From Corynebacterium argentoratense DSM 44202 (lineage in GTDB: Bacteria > Actinomycetota > Actinomycetes > Mycobacteriales > Mycobacteriaceae), in assembly GCF_000590555.1 (NCBI RefSeq), contig NC_022198.1, forward strand, positions 1,256,583-1,320,582: DNA of 64,000 nt. Reading direction: 5' to 3'. The position numbers were made by a program, and so were the translations under genes. A model generated the notes under the pieces. It had not been told where the DNA came from and made no database searches. It was given only the letters and a program-made list of their open reading frames with translations. Positions 39,186 through 48,003 of this stretch are shown here, one piece after another. Position 1 is the stretch's first letter; each line of letters starts with the position of its first letter.

Positions 39186-41678
39186 ATGAGTGAAGCCAAG
39201 GACGTCTATCAAGTGTGGCCCGGCGAAGCCTATCCCCTCGGTTCGACCTACGACGGTGCTGGCACCAATTTCGCCCTTTTTTCGGACGTCGCAACTTCAG
39301 TCGAATTGTGCCTCATCAGCGAAGACGGCCACGAAACCCGCGTTGAGGTCACCGAGGTAGATGCCCAAACCTGGCACTGCTACCTGCCCGGGGTGCAACC
39401 CGGACAGCGCTACGGCTGGCGCGTGCATGGCCCCTACGATCCGGATAACGGCCACCGGTGTGATCCCAGCAAACTCTTGGTCGATCCGTATGCCAAGGCG
39501 TTCTGTGGCGAATTTGACGGCCACCCTTCCTTGTTCTCCTACGACATCTCGGATCCGGATAATCCCGAAGGGCGCAATACAGAGGACTCCCTCGGTCACA
39601 CCATGACGTCTGTGGTGATTAGTCCTTTCTTCGATTGGGCTTCCGATCGCGCCCCCAAGACTCCCTTCCACAAGACCGTCATTTACGAGGCTCATGTCAA
39701 GGGCATGACAATGACTCATCCCGGGGTGCCCGAAGAGCTTCGAGGAACCTACGCGGGACTCGCCCACCCTGTCATCATTCGTTACCTCAAGGATCTCGGC
39801 ATCACCGCCATTGAACTGCTGCCTGTGCACCAGTTCCTCCAGGATGATCGGCTGCGGGACCTCGGCTTAAGGAACTACTGGGGCTACAACACCTTCGGCT
39901 TCTTCGCTCCACACCAGGACTATGCAGCGGCCACCAAACCCGGCGGTGCAGTCAGTGAGTTCAAACAGATGGTGCGCACCTTCCACGAAGCTGGGATCGA
40001 GGTGATCCTTGACGTCGTGTACAACCACACCGCCGAAGGCAATCACTACGGCCCCACTATTGCTTTCCGCGGTATCGATAACGCCGCGTACTACCGCCTG
40101 GTCGACGGGGATCAGCGCCACTACATGGACTACACCGGCACAGGCAACAGCCTCAATGCCCGGCATCCTCACTCTCTGCAGCTGATCATGGATTCTCTGC
40201 GCTACTGGGTGACCGAGATGCATGTTGATGGGTTCCGCTTCGACCTAGCCTCAACCTTGGCGCGTGAGCTCCACGACGTCGATCGCTTGTCTGCCTTCTT
40301 TGATTTGGTGCAGCAAGATCCCATCGTTAGCCAGGTCAAACTCATCGCGGAACCCTGGGACGTCGGCGAGGGTGGCTACCAGGTGGGCAACTTCCCTCCC
40401 CTGTGGACTGAGTGGAATGGTAAGTACCGCGACACTGTGCGCGACTTTTGGCGCGGCGAACCATCCACTTTGGGCGAGTTCGCTTCTCGCATCACAGGCT
40501 CTTCGGATCTCTACGCTAACAATGGTCGTCGACCCACAGCTTCAATCAACTTCGTCACCGCCCATGATGGCTTCACGCTCAATGACTTGGTGAGCTACAA
40601 CAATAAGCACAACGACGCCAATATGGAGGGCGGTCGCGACGGTGAATCGCACAACCGCTCATGGAACTGTGGTGTAGAAGGCCCCACCGAGGACCCAGAG
40701 ATTCGTGCGCTTCGTGCACGCCAACGCCGGAACTTCCTCACCACCTTGTTGCTCTCTCAGGGCACACCGATGATTGCCCATGGTGATGAAATGGCACGCA
40801 CCCAAAAGGGCAATAACAATGTTTACTGCCAGGACTCCGAACTCAGTTGGATGAACTGGCAGCAAGAGCACGACAACGAAGCACTGGTGACGTTCACTAA
40901 GAGGTTGTTGCGTATTCGGGCGAACCATCCGGTGTTTAGACGTCGGCAGTTCCTCGCGGGGGGCCCTTTGGGTGATAGCTCAGTTGCAGAGCGTGACATT
41001 GCGTGGCTGGTGCCCTCTGGCAAGCTAATGACTCAGTCCGACTGGGATTTCACCTTCGGCAAGTCCTTAATGGTCTACCTCAACGGCCAGGCGATCGTTG
41101 AGCCGGATGAGCGCGGCGCGAAAGTTACCGACGACAGTTTCATTCTCTGCTTCAACGCCTTCCATGAAGCCATCATGTTCACCCTTCCAAGCCGTCGCTT
41201 CGGACAACGTTGGAAGCTCATTGTCGACACCACTGAAGACACCGGTTACCCCATCGAAGAGCAATTCATCGATGCCTGCGGAACCATCGAAGTTCCTGCA
41301 AGATCCACCTTGGTCCTCAAGCAGATCGAACCACCGGTGCTCGAGGCCTCCGATGTGTGCGAATCCTGCGACATGGACACCGCTGAAGTCGACGGCACCG
41401 AACCCTGCGCTTCTGCTAGCCGTACGTCAGCTAACGCTGCCAGTGATCGCAATGGGAGCAATGGCTACGGGCGCTACACCGGATTCGAGCAGCCCGGTAT
41501 TGGCGACTCTGCATCACCTATTTCGGCACCAACCTCGTTTGAAGAAAACCAGGCACGCGTACGCCTCGCTGCGGCGCTTGTCTCCGGCGACCCCACGCCT
41601 GCCGGTGGAGAACAAGACGACGAACCACAGCAGCCCAACGTAGAGGGCGACGAATACGCGGAGACCCCGGACTACTAA
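39186..41678 (+). CDS. glgX: Glycogen debranching enzyme GlgX
   Basis: GH13 isoamylase-type enzyme that cuts alpha-1,6 branches left after GlgP. N-terminal CBM48-like domain (about 10-120), then the barrel with VILDVVYNHTAEGN, nucleophile Asp in DGFRFDLAS, acid Glu in LIAEPWDVGEGGY, and third acid in FVTAHDGFTLND. At 830 aa it is about 100 residues longer than usual: the C-terminus after LVLKQIEPP is a Ser/Ala/Asp/Glu-rich tail with a CESCD cysteine pair, probably disordered. Its stop overlaps the next start. Confidence 0.95.
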   Translation: MSEAKDVYQVWPGEAYPLGSTYDGAGTNFALFSDVATSVELCLISEDGHETRVEVTEVDAQTWHCYLPGVQPGQRYGWRVHGPYDPDNGHRCDPSKLLVDPYAKAFCGEFDGHPSLFSYDISDPDNPEGRNTEDSLGHTMTSVVISPFFDWASDRAPKTPFHKTVIYEAHVKGMTMTHPGVPEELRGTYAGLAHPVIIRYLKDLGITAIELLPVHQFLQDDRLRDLGLRNYWGYNTFGFFAPHQDYAAATKPGGAVSEFKQMVRTFHEAGIEVILDVVYNHTAEGNHYGPTIAFRGIDNAAYYRLVDGDQRHYMDYTGTGNSLNARHPHSLQLIMDSLRYWVTEMHVDGFRFDLASTLARELHDVDRLSAFFDLVQQDPIVSQVKLIAEPWDVGEGGYQVGNFPPLWTEWNGKYRDTVRDFWRGEPSTLGEFASRITGSSDLYANNGRRPTASINFVTAHDGFTLNDLVSYNNKHNDANMEGGRDGESHNRSWNCGVEGPTEDPEIRALRARQRRNFLTTLLLSQGTPMIAHGDEMARTQKGNNNVYCQDSELSWMNWQQEHDNEALVTFTKRLLRIRANHPVFRRRQFLAGGPLGDSSVAERDIAWLVPSGKLMTQSDWDFTFGKSLMVYLNGQAIVEPDERGAKVTDDSFILCFNAFHEAIMFTLPSRRFGQRWKLIVDTTEDTGYPIEEQFIDACGTIEVPARSTLVLKQIEPPVLEASDVCESCDMDTAEVDGTEPCASASRTSANAASDRNGSNGYGRYTGFEQPGIGDSASPISAPTSFEENQARVRLAAALVSGDPTPAGGEQDDEPQQPNVEGDEYAETPDY

Positions 41679-42895
41679 TGCCACAAACACATGATCTGAC
41701 GGTGAAATGCCATGGCGGCTCGCTCTATTTCGACGGCGCGGTAGTGGAGTTTAAGCCACGCAGCCCACTGAAAAAGGCCTCCATCACAGATGTTCGTCAG
41801 TGGTTAGATGAACTCCACGCAGGTATGTCTGACTCCTTGCGCGTTGAGTCAGATTTACCGACTGCACGAGACGGTGGACATGTTGCGCTGAGGGCTGGAG
41901 ACCAGTACTTGTCCTGGGATTTTTCACCGAATCAAGAGCACGACGCCCGCGCATTTGCGGCAGCTTTAACACGGCTGTGCCCTAGCACCACCATCCCCGG
42001 GCTCAACTTTGTCGCTCTCGACGTTGAAACCGCGAATAGTAATTACGGATCGGTCTGCCAGATCGGTGTTGTGCGCATCGTCGACGGTGCGGTCGCCGAT
42101 AGCTCCAGCTGGCTATGTACGCCACCTGAAAAAGTAAACTATTTCGACGAAGTTAACGTGGGAATACACGGTATTACGCCAGAAGCTGTAGCGGACGCGG
42201 CGCCTTTTTCGGAGGTTATCGACGAGGTTCGCACTTTCATCGGAGCTGACTCCGTGGTAGCCCATTTCGCCCAATTCGATACCGCTGCTCTTCGGGAGGC
42301 ATGCCTCTATGAGGATGTTGCGCCTCTAGAGTTTAGTTTCGGTTGCTCCTATGTTCTGTCAACGATGACGGACTTGGGGCAGCAGCGTAACGGGTTGAAA
42401 TTCGTTGCCGAAGCCGTAGGCTATGACCTTGTCAATCACCACGATGCGCTCGCGGATGCTGAAGCCTGCGCAGCAATAATCGTGGAGGTCGCACGCCGAG
42501 AGGACCTTCTACATCCCTTCGACAACACGAACGGCACCACTGTGGCGGACATGTTCCATCGTCGTGGTGTTCTACTAGGTACTAGCGCCAGCAGCATTCA
42601 ACCAGTGCTCACCGACCGCAATGGCACTGGCGTTGTGCTTCAACGCCGCAGTCTGTCACTCTCCCCCCTCCCAGAAGGAGCGCGGCTGGCGCGAACGCGG
42701 GCCCCTCGAAGCCGCCGACAGCACACATCGTCCCCCACTTCCGCATCATCAAGCGATGATTCCTACGACCCAGGATGGGGCGAAGGGCCTATAGCTCGCC
42801 GTAGGGAGCTCACAGGAGAAAACCCCCGGTGGGCCAAGGGCGCCATCACGCAGCAGGCTGAGTTTTGCGCAACACATCCGCTGCAGAAAACATAG
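41678..42895 (+). CDS. DEDDh 3'-5' exonuclease (DNA polymerase III epsilon-like)
   Basis: 405 aa. The exonuclease core (about 105-280) has the DxE motif in FVALDVETANS, the second Asp in VVAHFAQFDTAALREA, and HHDALADAEACA with the final His and Asp. The N-terminal 100 residues are a separate unknown domain. The C-terminal 120 residues are basic, Ser/Arg-rich and disordered. Probably a repair or RNA-processing nuclease rather than the replicative proofreader. It overlaps glgX by one base and the convergent next gene by 50 bp. Confidence 0.85.
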   Translation: MPQTHDLTVKCHGGSLYFDGAVVEFKPRSPLKKASITDVRQWLDELHAGMSDSLRVESDLPTARDGGHVALRAGDQYLSWDFSPNQEHDARAFAAALTRLCPSTTIPGLNFVALDVETANSNYGSVCQIGVVRIVDGAVADSSSWLCTPPEKVNYFDEVNVGIHGITPEAVADAAPFSEVIDEVRTFIGADSVVAHFAQFDTAALREACLYEDVAPLEFSFGCSYVLSTMTDLGQQRNGLKFVAEAVGYDLVNHHDALADAEACAAIIVEVARREDLLHPFDNTNGTTVADMFHRRGVLLGTSASSIQPVLTDRNGTGVVLQRRSLSLSPLPEGARLARTRAPRSRRQHTSSPTSASSSDDSYDPGWGEGPIARRRELTGENPRWAKGAITQQAEFCATHPLQKT

Positions 42896-43340
42896 GGCGG
42901 TAGTGGGCGTCAACAACCCAACAGTATGTCGGAGAAGACTCCCCTACTAGTTGATGCACGGTGAACTCGAACGGGCAGTCCAATAGCCTTCCGATCCACC
43001 ATTCGCAGTCGCGTGTGCGTACATGCTTTCCCTCCGCATTACTGAAGCGTGCCTCAATGACATAGGCCGGCGTTCGCTCAGTTCCATGCTGCTGGAATTC
43101 AGCCCGCATATCCGGCCCCACGCGATACCTGCGCAACGCAACTTTCAGCCCGGGTACACCGGCTGTGGGCGGGAGACTCACAACTGGCGGGCGCCACGCA
43201 GCGCTAGCGCGGGCCAGGGAACGCGGATGCGAGATGACAGCATCGAGCCGATCGAGCGCTTGCTCCCCGTAGGGATCCCCCTGATGCGACAGCAGGCTAA
43301 GTTTTGGATTGAGCTTGGACACGTTGTTTAAGAAAGTCAT
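42846..43340 (-). CDS. Hypothetical protein, 164 aa
   Basis: Not recognised. Start taken at ATG 43340 (MTFLNNVSKLNPKLSL); the open frame goes on upstream but through the intergenic repeat. Basic, soluble, with DCEWWIGRLLDCPFEFTVHQL and YCWVVDAHYRPMFSAADVL near the end; three Cys and several Trp. Its 3' end overlaps the exonuclease gene by 50 bp. The divergent promoter region contains SOS-like half-sites. Confidence 0.6.
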   Translation of the reverse strand: MTFLNNVSKLNPKLSLLSHQGDPYGEQALDRLDAVISHPRSLARASAAWRPPVVSLPPTAGVPGLKVALRRYRVGPDMRAEFQQHGTERTPAYVIEARFSNAEGKHVRTRDCEWWIGRLLDCPFEFTVHQLVGESSPTYCWVVDAHYRPMFSAADVLRKTQPAA

Positions 43341-43605
43341 GGTGCACACTGTAGGAAAGCCACCGGACAGTACGAACCTAAAAACTCGCCCCCTACAGTT
43401 AATTATCGAACATATGGCGGATAACCTCACTAACAGTGCAGGTCACTGAACCATTCGTGCGGCAGTCATATGTTCGATACCTTCGAACACTGTCAAACGT
43501 TTTTGAGTGCGTCGAGGTAGCTCACCAAATGATGCGGAACCTCCCGCGACGTCATTACGTCCATGTATACGAGGACAAAAACCGACGTCGCTGAAAGGAC
43601 CCGAC
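43341..43605. other. Divergent intergenic region, 265 bp
   Basis: Holds a 13-bp inverted repeat (43404-43479), a third TTCGAAC half-site near 43492, a dispersed-motif copy (minus, 43545-43555) and the GAAAGGA ribosome binding site of the plus-strand gene. No coding potential seen. Confidence 0.6.
43404..43479. promoter_or_regulatory. Inverted repeat of SOS-box-like half-sites
   Basis: TATCGAACATATG (43404-43416) and CATATGTTCGATA (43467-43479) are exact reverse complements 50 bp apart. The actinobacterial LexA box is about TCGAAC-N4-GTTCGA; each arm gives one perfect half of it, and joined they would make TCGAACATATGTTCGA. Neither arm alone is a full box. It may be LexA or another dimeric regulator acting on the two divergent unknown genes. 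Confidence 0.4.
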
Positions 43606-44250
43606 ATGAGCACACCCACGATCCCACCCACGGCACTCGACTACGCGGCACTGACTGCCGAGCTACCACCGCGATGGATCGACGGTGGACGCCAGCGCTC
43701 ATCCGAAATTAACGCATTGAGCCTTAGGCTCGTCACCCGCGGTACTACCCCACCGCGACTGACCGATGCGGACTTCGCCACCCACCCAGTACGGCTGGCA
43801 CTCTCAGAACACCTGAGCGCGGAAATCATCTACAACAGCAAACAAGCACGCAGCGTCGCTGTTGGCACACTACGAAAACTAGGCCTCAACGCGACACGCG
43901 CGTGGGACCTCGCAGCCGACAACATCCTAGACCGGGCTAGGTGTAACCACTCCTACGGAGTGCAGGTACAACACCGCCCGCTCACCCTCGACTACATCGG
44001 CCCACCACCAGCCGTAGAAATTAACAGCCCCACCGACGACACGACCGCGTGGCTGTGCCATCCCCACCTCTTTTCCATGCTGCACCAAAGACTCACGCAA
44101 CTTCTAGCCAGCGAGGATCTTCGTTACGAGGTCGGCTCAGAATCACGAATCCGCGTCTTTTCACCCGCTGCTCAAAATTACCCTGCCATCGACACCACCC
44201 GGGCCATGCTGCTCTATAGAGCCGGATACCCCTTCCAGCTAGGCGCCTGA
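43606..44250 (+). CDS. Hypothetical protein, 214 aa
   Basis: Not recognised. ATG at 43606 follows GAAAGGA by 6 nt. Soluble, with INALSLRLVTRGTTPPRLTD, a helical part SEHLSAEIIYNSKQARSVAV, and a C-terminal LLASEDLRYEVGSESRIRVF. No signal peptide. It ends 19 bp before relS, so they may be co-transcribed. Codons favour C and A in third position. Confidence 0.65.
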   Translation: MSTPTIPPTALDYAALTAELPPRWIDGGRQRSSEINALSLRLVTRGTTPPRLTDADFATHPVRLALSEHLSAEIIYNSKQARSVAVGTLRKLGLNATRAWDLAADNILDRARCNHSYGVQVQHRPLTLDYIGPPPAVEINSPTDDTTAWLCHPHLFSMLHQRLTQLLASEDLRYEVGSESRIRVFSPAAQNYPAIDTTRAMLLYRAGYPFQLGA

Positions 44251-44269
44251 CCTATACTTGCACCTTGTT

Positions 44270-45259
44270 ATGCCTCAGACTTCTTCTCCCGCTCGCCTCG
44301 GCCAGGTTTACCACGCCTGGCGACGTGAGCACCCCACCGCAGCACAGGACTTCAAAGACGCCATCGAAGACCTGCTTGATGACTCCGGCGTCACCTACGA
44401 CCGAGTGACATCAAGGGTTAAAACCTGGCGTTCTTTTAAAGCGAAAGCACTTAGCCGCACCGCCGATGGCACCCCACGGTACAACGATCCGTGGAACGAG
44501 ATCCGGGACCTTGTCGGAGTACGCATCACCACCTACCACTCCACCGCCATCCCAGAGGTCATCAACGTACTGCGTCAATCGTTTAAGGTTGTGAAGTCCG
44601 TGGACAAAGCAGCTCAGACGAAAATTTCTGGCGGCTTCGGCTATGGTTCGCACCACCTCTATGTCGAGATCCCCTCGGGCATCGAAGGGTTGGAAGAATA
44701 CGCCGGGATGCTGTTTGAGGTACAGATCCGCACTGTGCTGCAACATGCCTGGGCGGAGTTCGAGCACGATGTCCGTTACAAATCCGGCGATTGTCTGGAC
44801 CCCCGCGTCGACAGGGCTTTCACCCTGGCTGCGGGGTTAATCGAGCTTGCCGACCAGCAGTTCGACCAAATTGCGACGATTCACGGCGACACCCCAGACC
44901 ATGGCTCCGATGTCGAGCTGACGGCGGAAACCCTGCCAGGTGTGCTGACGGTGCTCGTGGGCAACCGCTTCCCCACCTCAAAGATCGCCCACTACACCTG
45001 GATGGAAGAACTACTTTCCGCCCACGGGATCACCACCCTGGCACAGCTTCGTAATCTTTTGGATGACGCCGCGATCGCCGACGTCCACACGAAAATGCAG
45101 TATCGATTCGTCCCCAGCCAGCTCCGGCTGATCGATGACTTGCTGCTACGCACCTACGGGGAAGAACACATCGAAAAGACAGCTAAAACCGGCAACCGTG
45201 CCCAACAGCGTCCCGAGCGCCTTCGTGGCCGCCTAGCTAAGCTCCGTAAGGACAGTTAA
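44270..45259 (+). CDS. relS: Small alarmone synthetase (RelS type)
   Basis: Single-domain (p)ppGpp synthetase of 329 aa with no hydrolase, TGS or ACT domain. Synthetase motifs: WNEIRDLVGVRITTY, GGFGYGSHHLYVEI, and EVQIRTVLQHAWAEFEHDVRYK with the catalytic Glu. The C-terminal 130 residues are an extra domain, ending in a basic tail (RPERLRGRLAKLRKDS). It resembles C. glutamicum RelS. ATG 44270 chosen; TTG at 44258 lies in the -10-like TATACT and is less likely. Confidence 0.88.
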   Translation: MPQTSSPARLGQVYHAWRREHPTAAQDFKDAIEDLLDDSGVTYDRVTSRVKTWRSFKAKALSRTADGTPRYNDPWNEIRDLVGVRITTYHSTAIPEVINVLRQSFKVVKSVDKAAQTKISGGFGYGSHHLYVEIPSGIEGLEEYAGMLFEVQIRTVLQHAWAEFEHDVRYKSGDCLDPRVDRAFTLAAGLIELADQQFDQIATIHGDTPDHGSDVELTAETLPGVLTVLVGNRFPTSKIAHYTWMEELLSAHGITTLAQLRNLLDDAAIADVHTKMQYRFVPSQLRLIDDLLLRTYGEEHIEKTAKTGNRAQQRPERLRGRLAKLRKDS

Positions 45260-45262
45260 ACC

Positions 45263-45631
45263 ATGCCGCAGCAGGTGAGGATCGACGCGTGGGTGTGGGC
45301 AGTCCGCCTCTATAAAACACGTACAGCAGCTGCTGCTGCGGTTAAGGCTGGCCATGTCAAACTTAACGGTGTGGCAATCAAACCCTCCAGCCCAGTGGTG
45401 GTGGGTGATCGAGTGCGCGTATGGGTCGACCATAGGCTGTACGACGTGGAGGTCACTCGGTTGATCAGCAAACGCGTGGGCGCGCCCATCGCCCGAGAAT
45501 GCTACGTGGATCATTCCCCTCCGCCGCCCCCGAAAGAAATTCTTGCGTCACAGCCGCGCCGCGACCGGGGTGCGGGTAGGCCAACAAAAAAGGAGCGCCG
45601 CGAGATCGATCGTCTCCGCGGGCACCCCTAA
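45263..45631 (+). CDS. S4-domain RNA-binding protein (Hsp15/HslR-like)
   Basis: 122 aa. The S4 fold covers residues 5-65: RIDAWVWAVRLYKTRTAAAA, VKAGHVKLNGVAIKPSSPV and VGDRVRVWVDHRLYDVEV. The tail is basic with PPPPPKE and RPTKKERREIDRLRG. Homologues bind 50S subunits carrying stalled nascent chains. It follows relS by 3 bp, so it is probably co-expressed with the alarmone synthetase. Confidence 0.88.
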   Translation: MPQQVRIDAWVWAVRLYKTRTAAAAAVKAGHVKLNGVAIKPSSPVVVGDRVRVWVDHRLYDVEVTRLISKRVGAPIARECYVDHSPPPPPKEILASQPRRDRGAGRPTKKERREIDRLRGHP

Positions 45632-45636
45632 GCGCA

Positions 45637-45792
45637 TTACTGCTGGCTGCTGGTGAATGTCCCATCAGCGTTGATGCCCCACGACGCGGGTGGGAAGTTG
45701 ATGCCAAAGTCACGGAAGAAGTCTGCTACTGCCAACGCCCACACCTCCAGCGCGTCCGCGAACTGGGGGAAATTGTTGATCGAAGACAACAT
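45637..45792 (-). CDS. Small protein, 51 aa, possible PorA/PorH-like or amphipathic peptide
   Basis: ATG at 45792 is preceded by GAGGAG with 5-nt spacing, a strong ribosome binding site. It reads MLSSINNFPQFADALEVWAL, then AVADFFRDFGINFPPASW and ends GINADGTFTSSQQ at TAA 45637. It has no signal peptide; residues 8-29 can form an amphipathic acidic helix. Corynebacterial cell-wall porins (PorA, PorH) are similarly short, acidic and leaderless for export, which suggests but does not show a relation. Convergent with the S4 gene. Confidence 0.6.
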   Translation of the reverse strand: MLSSINNFPQFADALEVWALAVADFFRDFGINFPPASWGINADGTFTSSQQ

Positions 45793-45877
45793 ACATACTC
45801 CTCAAAATTGTCTTATGTGCACGGTTCTGCGCTTCAAGTGTACACAACTCGATGGCCGCAAGGCGGAGGGTCGCCAG

Positions 45878-46510
45878 CTAGCCGATCCAGTCGAGCTCTG
45901 ACCAGTCCACTTGGTAGCGGCCGGCGCTCATACTAGCGACGCTGGCATCGCAGCGGTCGCGACTGTCAGGGGTCACGGCGATATGGATATGTGCCTTCGC
46001 TGTGTAGTCGGTGCCCACAACATCCCAGCCGTGTGCGCGGAGTTCCGCCTCTGTCCTGCCGGCATCGGCGTGGTCGACGCTCAAGGTGCCACGGAGCCTG
46101 CGGCTACGTTTCGTGACTTCCACCGCCTCCAGAGCCGATGCAACCGCATCTGAATAAGCGCGCACCAACCCCCCTGTACCCAACTTCACCCCGCCGAAAT
46201 AGCGTACGACGACAGCAACCACGTCTAATAGCCCAGAGCCGCGCAGCACATCGAGCATGGGATTACCTGCTGTTCCTGAAGGCTCACCGTCATCGCTTGA
46301 ACGCTCAATCGGCATGGCGCCGTCTAGATGGATGATGAAGGCACTGCAGTGGTGTCGGGCGTCCGGGTAGCGCGATCGGGCTTGGCGAATAAACTCTCGT
46401 GCCTCGTCTTCGCTGCTAGCACGACCAAGCAGCGTGATAAAACGGCTCCGTTTGATGTTGATTTCGGTGGTGACCAACCTGTCGGCTGGGCGCCGGTAGC
46501 GGTCTTCCAT
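45878..46510 (-). CDS. YigZ/IMPACT family protein (UPF0029)
   Basis: 210 aa. The N-terminal domain has KRSRFITLLGRASSEDEA, HHCSAFII, RSSDDGEPSGTAGNPML and VRYFGGVKLGTGGLVRAYSDA, which are the family core. The C-terminal alpha/beta domain has LSVDHADAGRTEAELRAHGW. Cytoplasmic; related to eukaryotic IMPACT, which modulates translation, but the bacterial function is not settled. The start overlaps the MFS stop region. Confidence 0.9.
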   Translation of the reverse strand: MEDRYRRPADRLVTTEINIKRSRFITLLGRASSEDEAREFIRQARSRYPDARHHCSAFIIHLDGAMPIERSSDDGEPSGTAGNPMLDVLRGSGLLDVVAVVVRYFGGVKLGTGGLVRAYSDAVASALEAVEVTKRSRRLRGTLSVDHADAGRTEAELRAHGWDVVGTDYTAKAHIHIAVTPDSRDRCDASVASMSAGRYQVDWSELDWIG

Positions 46511-48003
46511 TAGGAATCCTCGCGCACGTAGCGGGAGACAAATCCGGCCATGACCGCTGCCGCAAGCGCTGCGGCCGCCGAAGATGCTACGACGCCGTGA
46601 GAGAACGCGACGTCAACACGCTCAAGGATCGAGGGGGAAAGGCCGAGTTCGTGGGCGACAGAGATGGATTCGCGGGCTGCTTGGGGCAAAGAATCCAGCC
46701 CCATGCGGTTGAGGCTCATGCCGTAGACAGCCATCAGGATGGAGCCGAGGATCGCGGTGCCGAATGCTGCACCGAGTTCGTAGCCAGTTTCGCTTAATGA
46801 CGCCGCGGCACCCGCACGGTCGCGAGGGGCTGAGGCGAGAATGTAATCGTTGCTAATGGGGTCGATAATGCCCAGGGAAAAGTTCAACAGCGCAAAGCCA
46901 AAAGCCAGGATGATTCCATGCTCTAGGTGCGCGCCCCAGCCCAACAGCGCACAACCGGAAAAGGCACCGGCGAGTGCCACCAGCAGTAGCTTTTTCGTCG
47001 AATGGTTTTTCATGATGCGGCCGGTGATGAGGGTCGACACCACGACAATCACCAGACCGGGGAACATCAACAGGGCGGATTGGCTGACGCTGTAGCCCGC
47101 AACCACCTGGAGATATTGGGAGAGGTAGAACAGCACACCCAGGTATAAAAACATCGACAGTCCGTTAACGGTCACTACGGTGCTGAACGTGGGATTGCGC
47201 AAAAGGGTGATGTCAATCAGCGGGTTGGTTGTGCGGGTGAGGTGACGAATAAGCAGGATGGAGGCAGCCAGGCACACAGCCGCCACAATCCCAAGCGTGA
47301 GGGTGACGGGTTCGTGCGGGAGCACCTTGATCACGTAGACCAGGCTGAACAGCGCGATCACTGCCAGCACCGCTCCCCTGACGTCAATGGGTGCGGGGGC
47401 AGGGACCTTGGATCGCGGTAGCAAGGCGACTCCACCGATGATCAGGGCGATGCAGATGGGGACGTTGATGAAAAAGATGGATCCCCAGTGGAAATGGTTG
47501 AGCAGTAGGCCTCCCAGCAGTGGTCCGCACGCCGCTGCCACGGAGTAGGTGGCCACCCACATCGATACTGCCTTGGCACGTTCTAGGGGGTTTGTGAACA
47601 TCACGCCGATCAGCGACAGCGTCGAGGGCATCAGGCATGCCGCCGCAACGCCTTGGACAAGCCTTGCGGCAATGAGCAACTCGGGGGTGTGTGACATTCC
47701 TGCCATTGCTGATGACGCCGCGAAAAACGCAGTGCCCCACAACAACACGTTGCGCCGCCCAAATCTGTCGCCCACTGACCCCATCACGACCAGCATGGAT
47801 GCTAGAGCGAAGGTGTAAATGTCGACGATCCACAGCATTTGTGGTGCTGAGGGTTGGATGTCTGCGGTCATCGCTGGGATGGCGAAGTTGAGCACTGTGG
47901 CATCGATGGCGAGCACAGACAACACGAGGCAGAGCACCGCAAGTCCCCACCATCGGCGGGGATGCGGTGTGGACTGTGGGGTGTCTTTAGGTGAGGAAGT
48001 CAT
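46510..48003 (-). CDS. MFS exporter, DHA2 (EmrB/QacA) family
   Basis: 497 aa with 14 predicted spans, the DHA2 drug:H+ antiporter layout. WWGLAVLCLVLSVLAIDATV and WIVDIYTFALASMLVVMGSVGDRFGRR (motif A region) are typical, as is GVAAACLMPSTLSLIGVMF (motif C-like). Substrate unknown, perhaps lipophilic drugs or dyes. The start lies 17 bp inside the end of ilvA, so the two are likely co-transcribed. Confidence 0.9.
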   Translation of the reverse strand: MTSSPKDTPQSTPHPRRWWGLAVLCLVLSVLAIDATVLNFAIPAMTADIQPSAPQMLWIVDIYTFALASMLVVMGSVGDRFGRRNVLLWGTAFFAASSAMAGMSHTPELLIAARLVQGVAAACLMPSTLSLIGVMFTNPLERAKAVSMWVATYSVAAACGPLLGGLLLNHFHWGSIFFINVPICIALIIGGVALLPRSKVPAPAPIDVRGAVLAVIALFSLVYVIKVLPHEPVTLTLGIVAAVCLAASILLIRHLTRTTNPLIDITLLRNPTFSTVVTVNGLSMFLYLGVLFYLSQYLQVVAGYSVSQSALLMFPGLVIVVVSTLITGRIMKNHSTKKLLLVALAGAFSGCALLGWGAHLEHGIILAFGFALLNFSLGIIDPISNDYILASAPRDRAGAAASLSETGYELGAAFGTAILGSILMAVYGMSLNRMGLDSLPQAARESISVAHELGLSPSILERVDVAFSHGVVASSAAAALAAAVMAGFVSRYVREDS

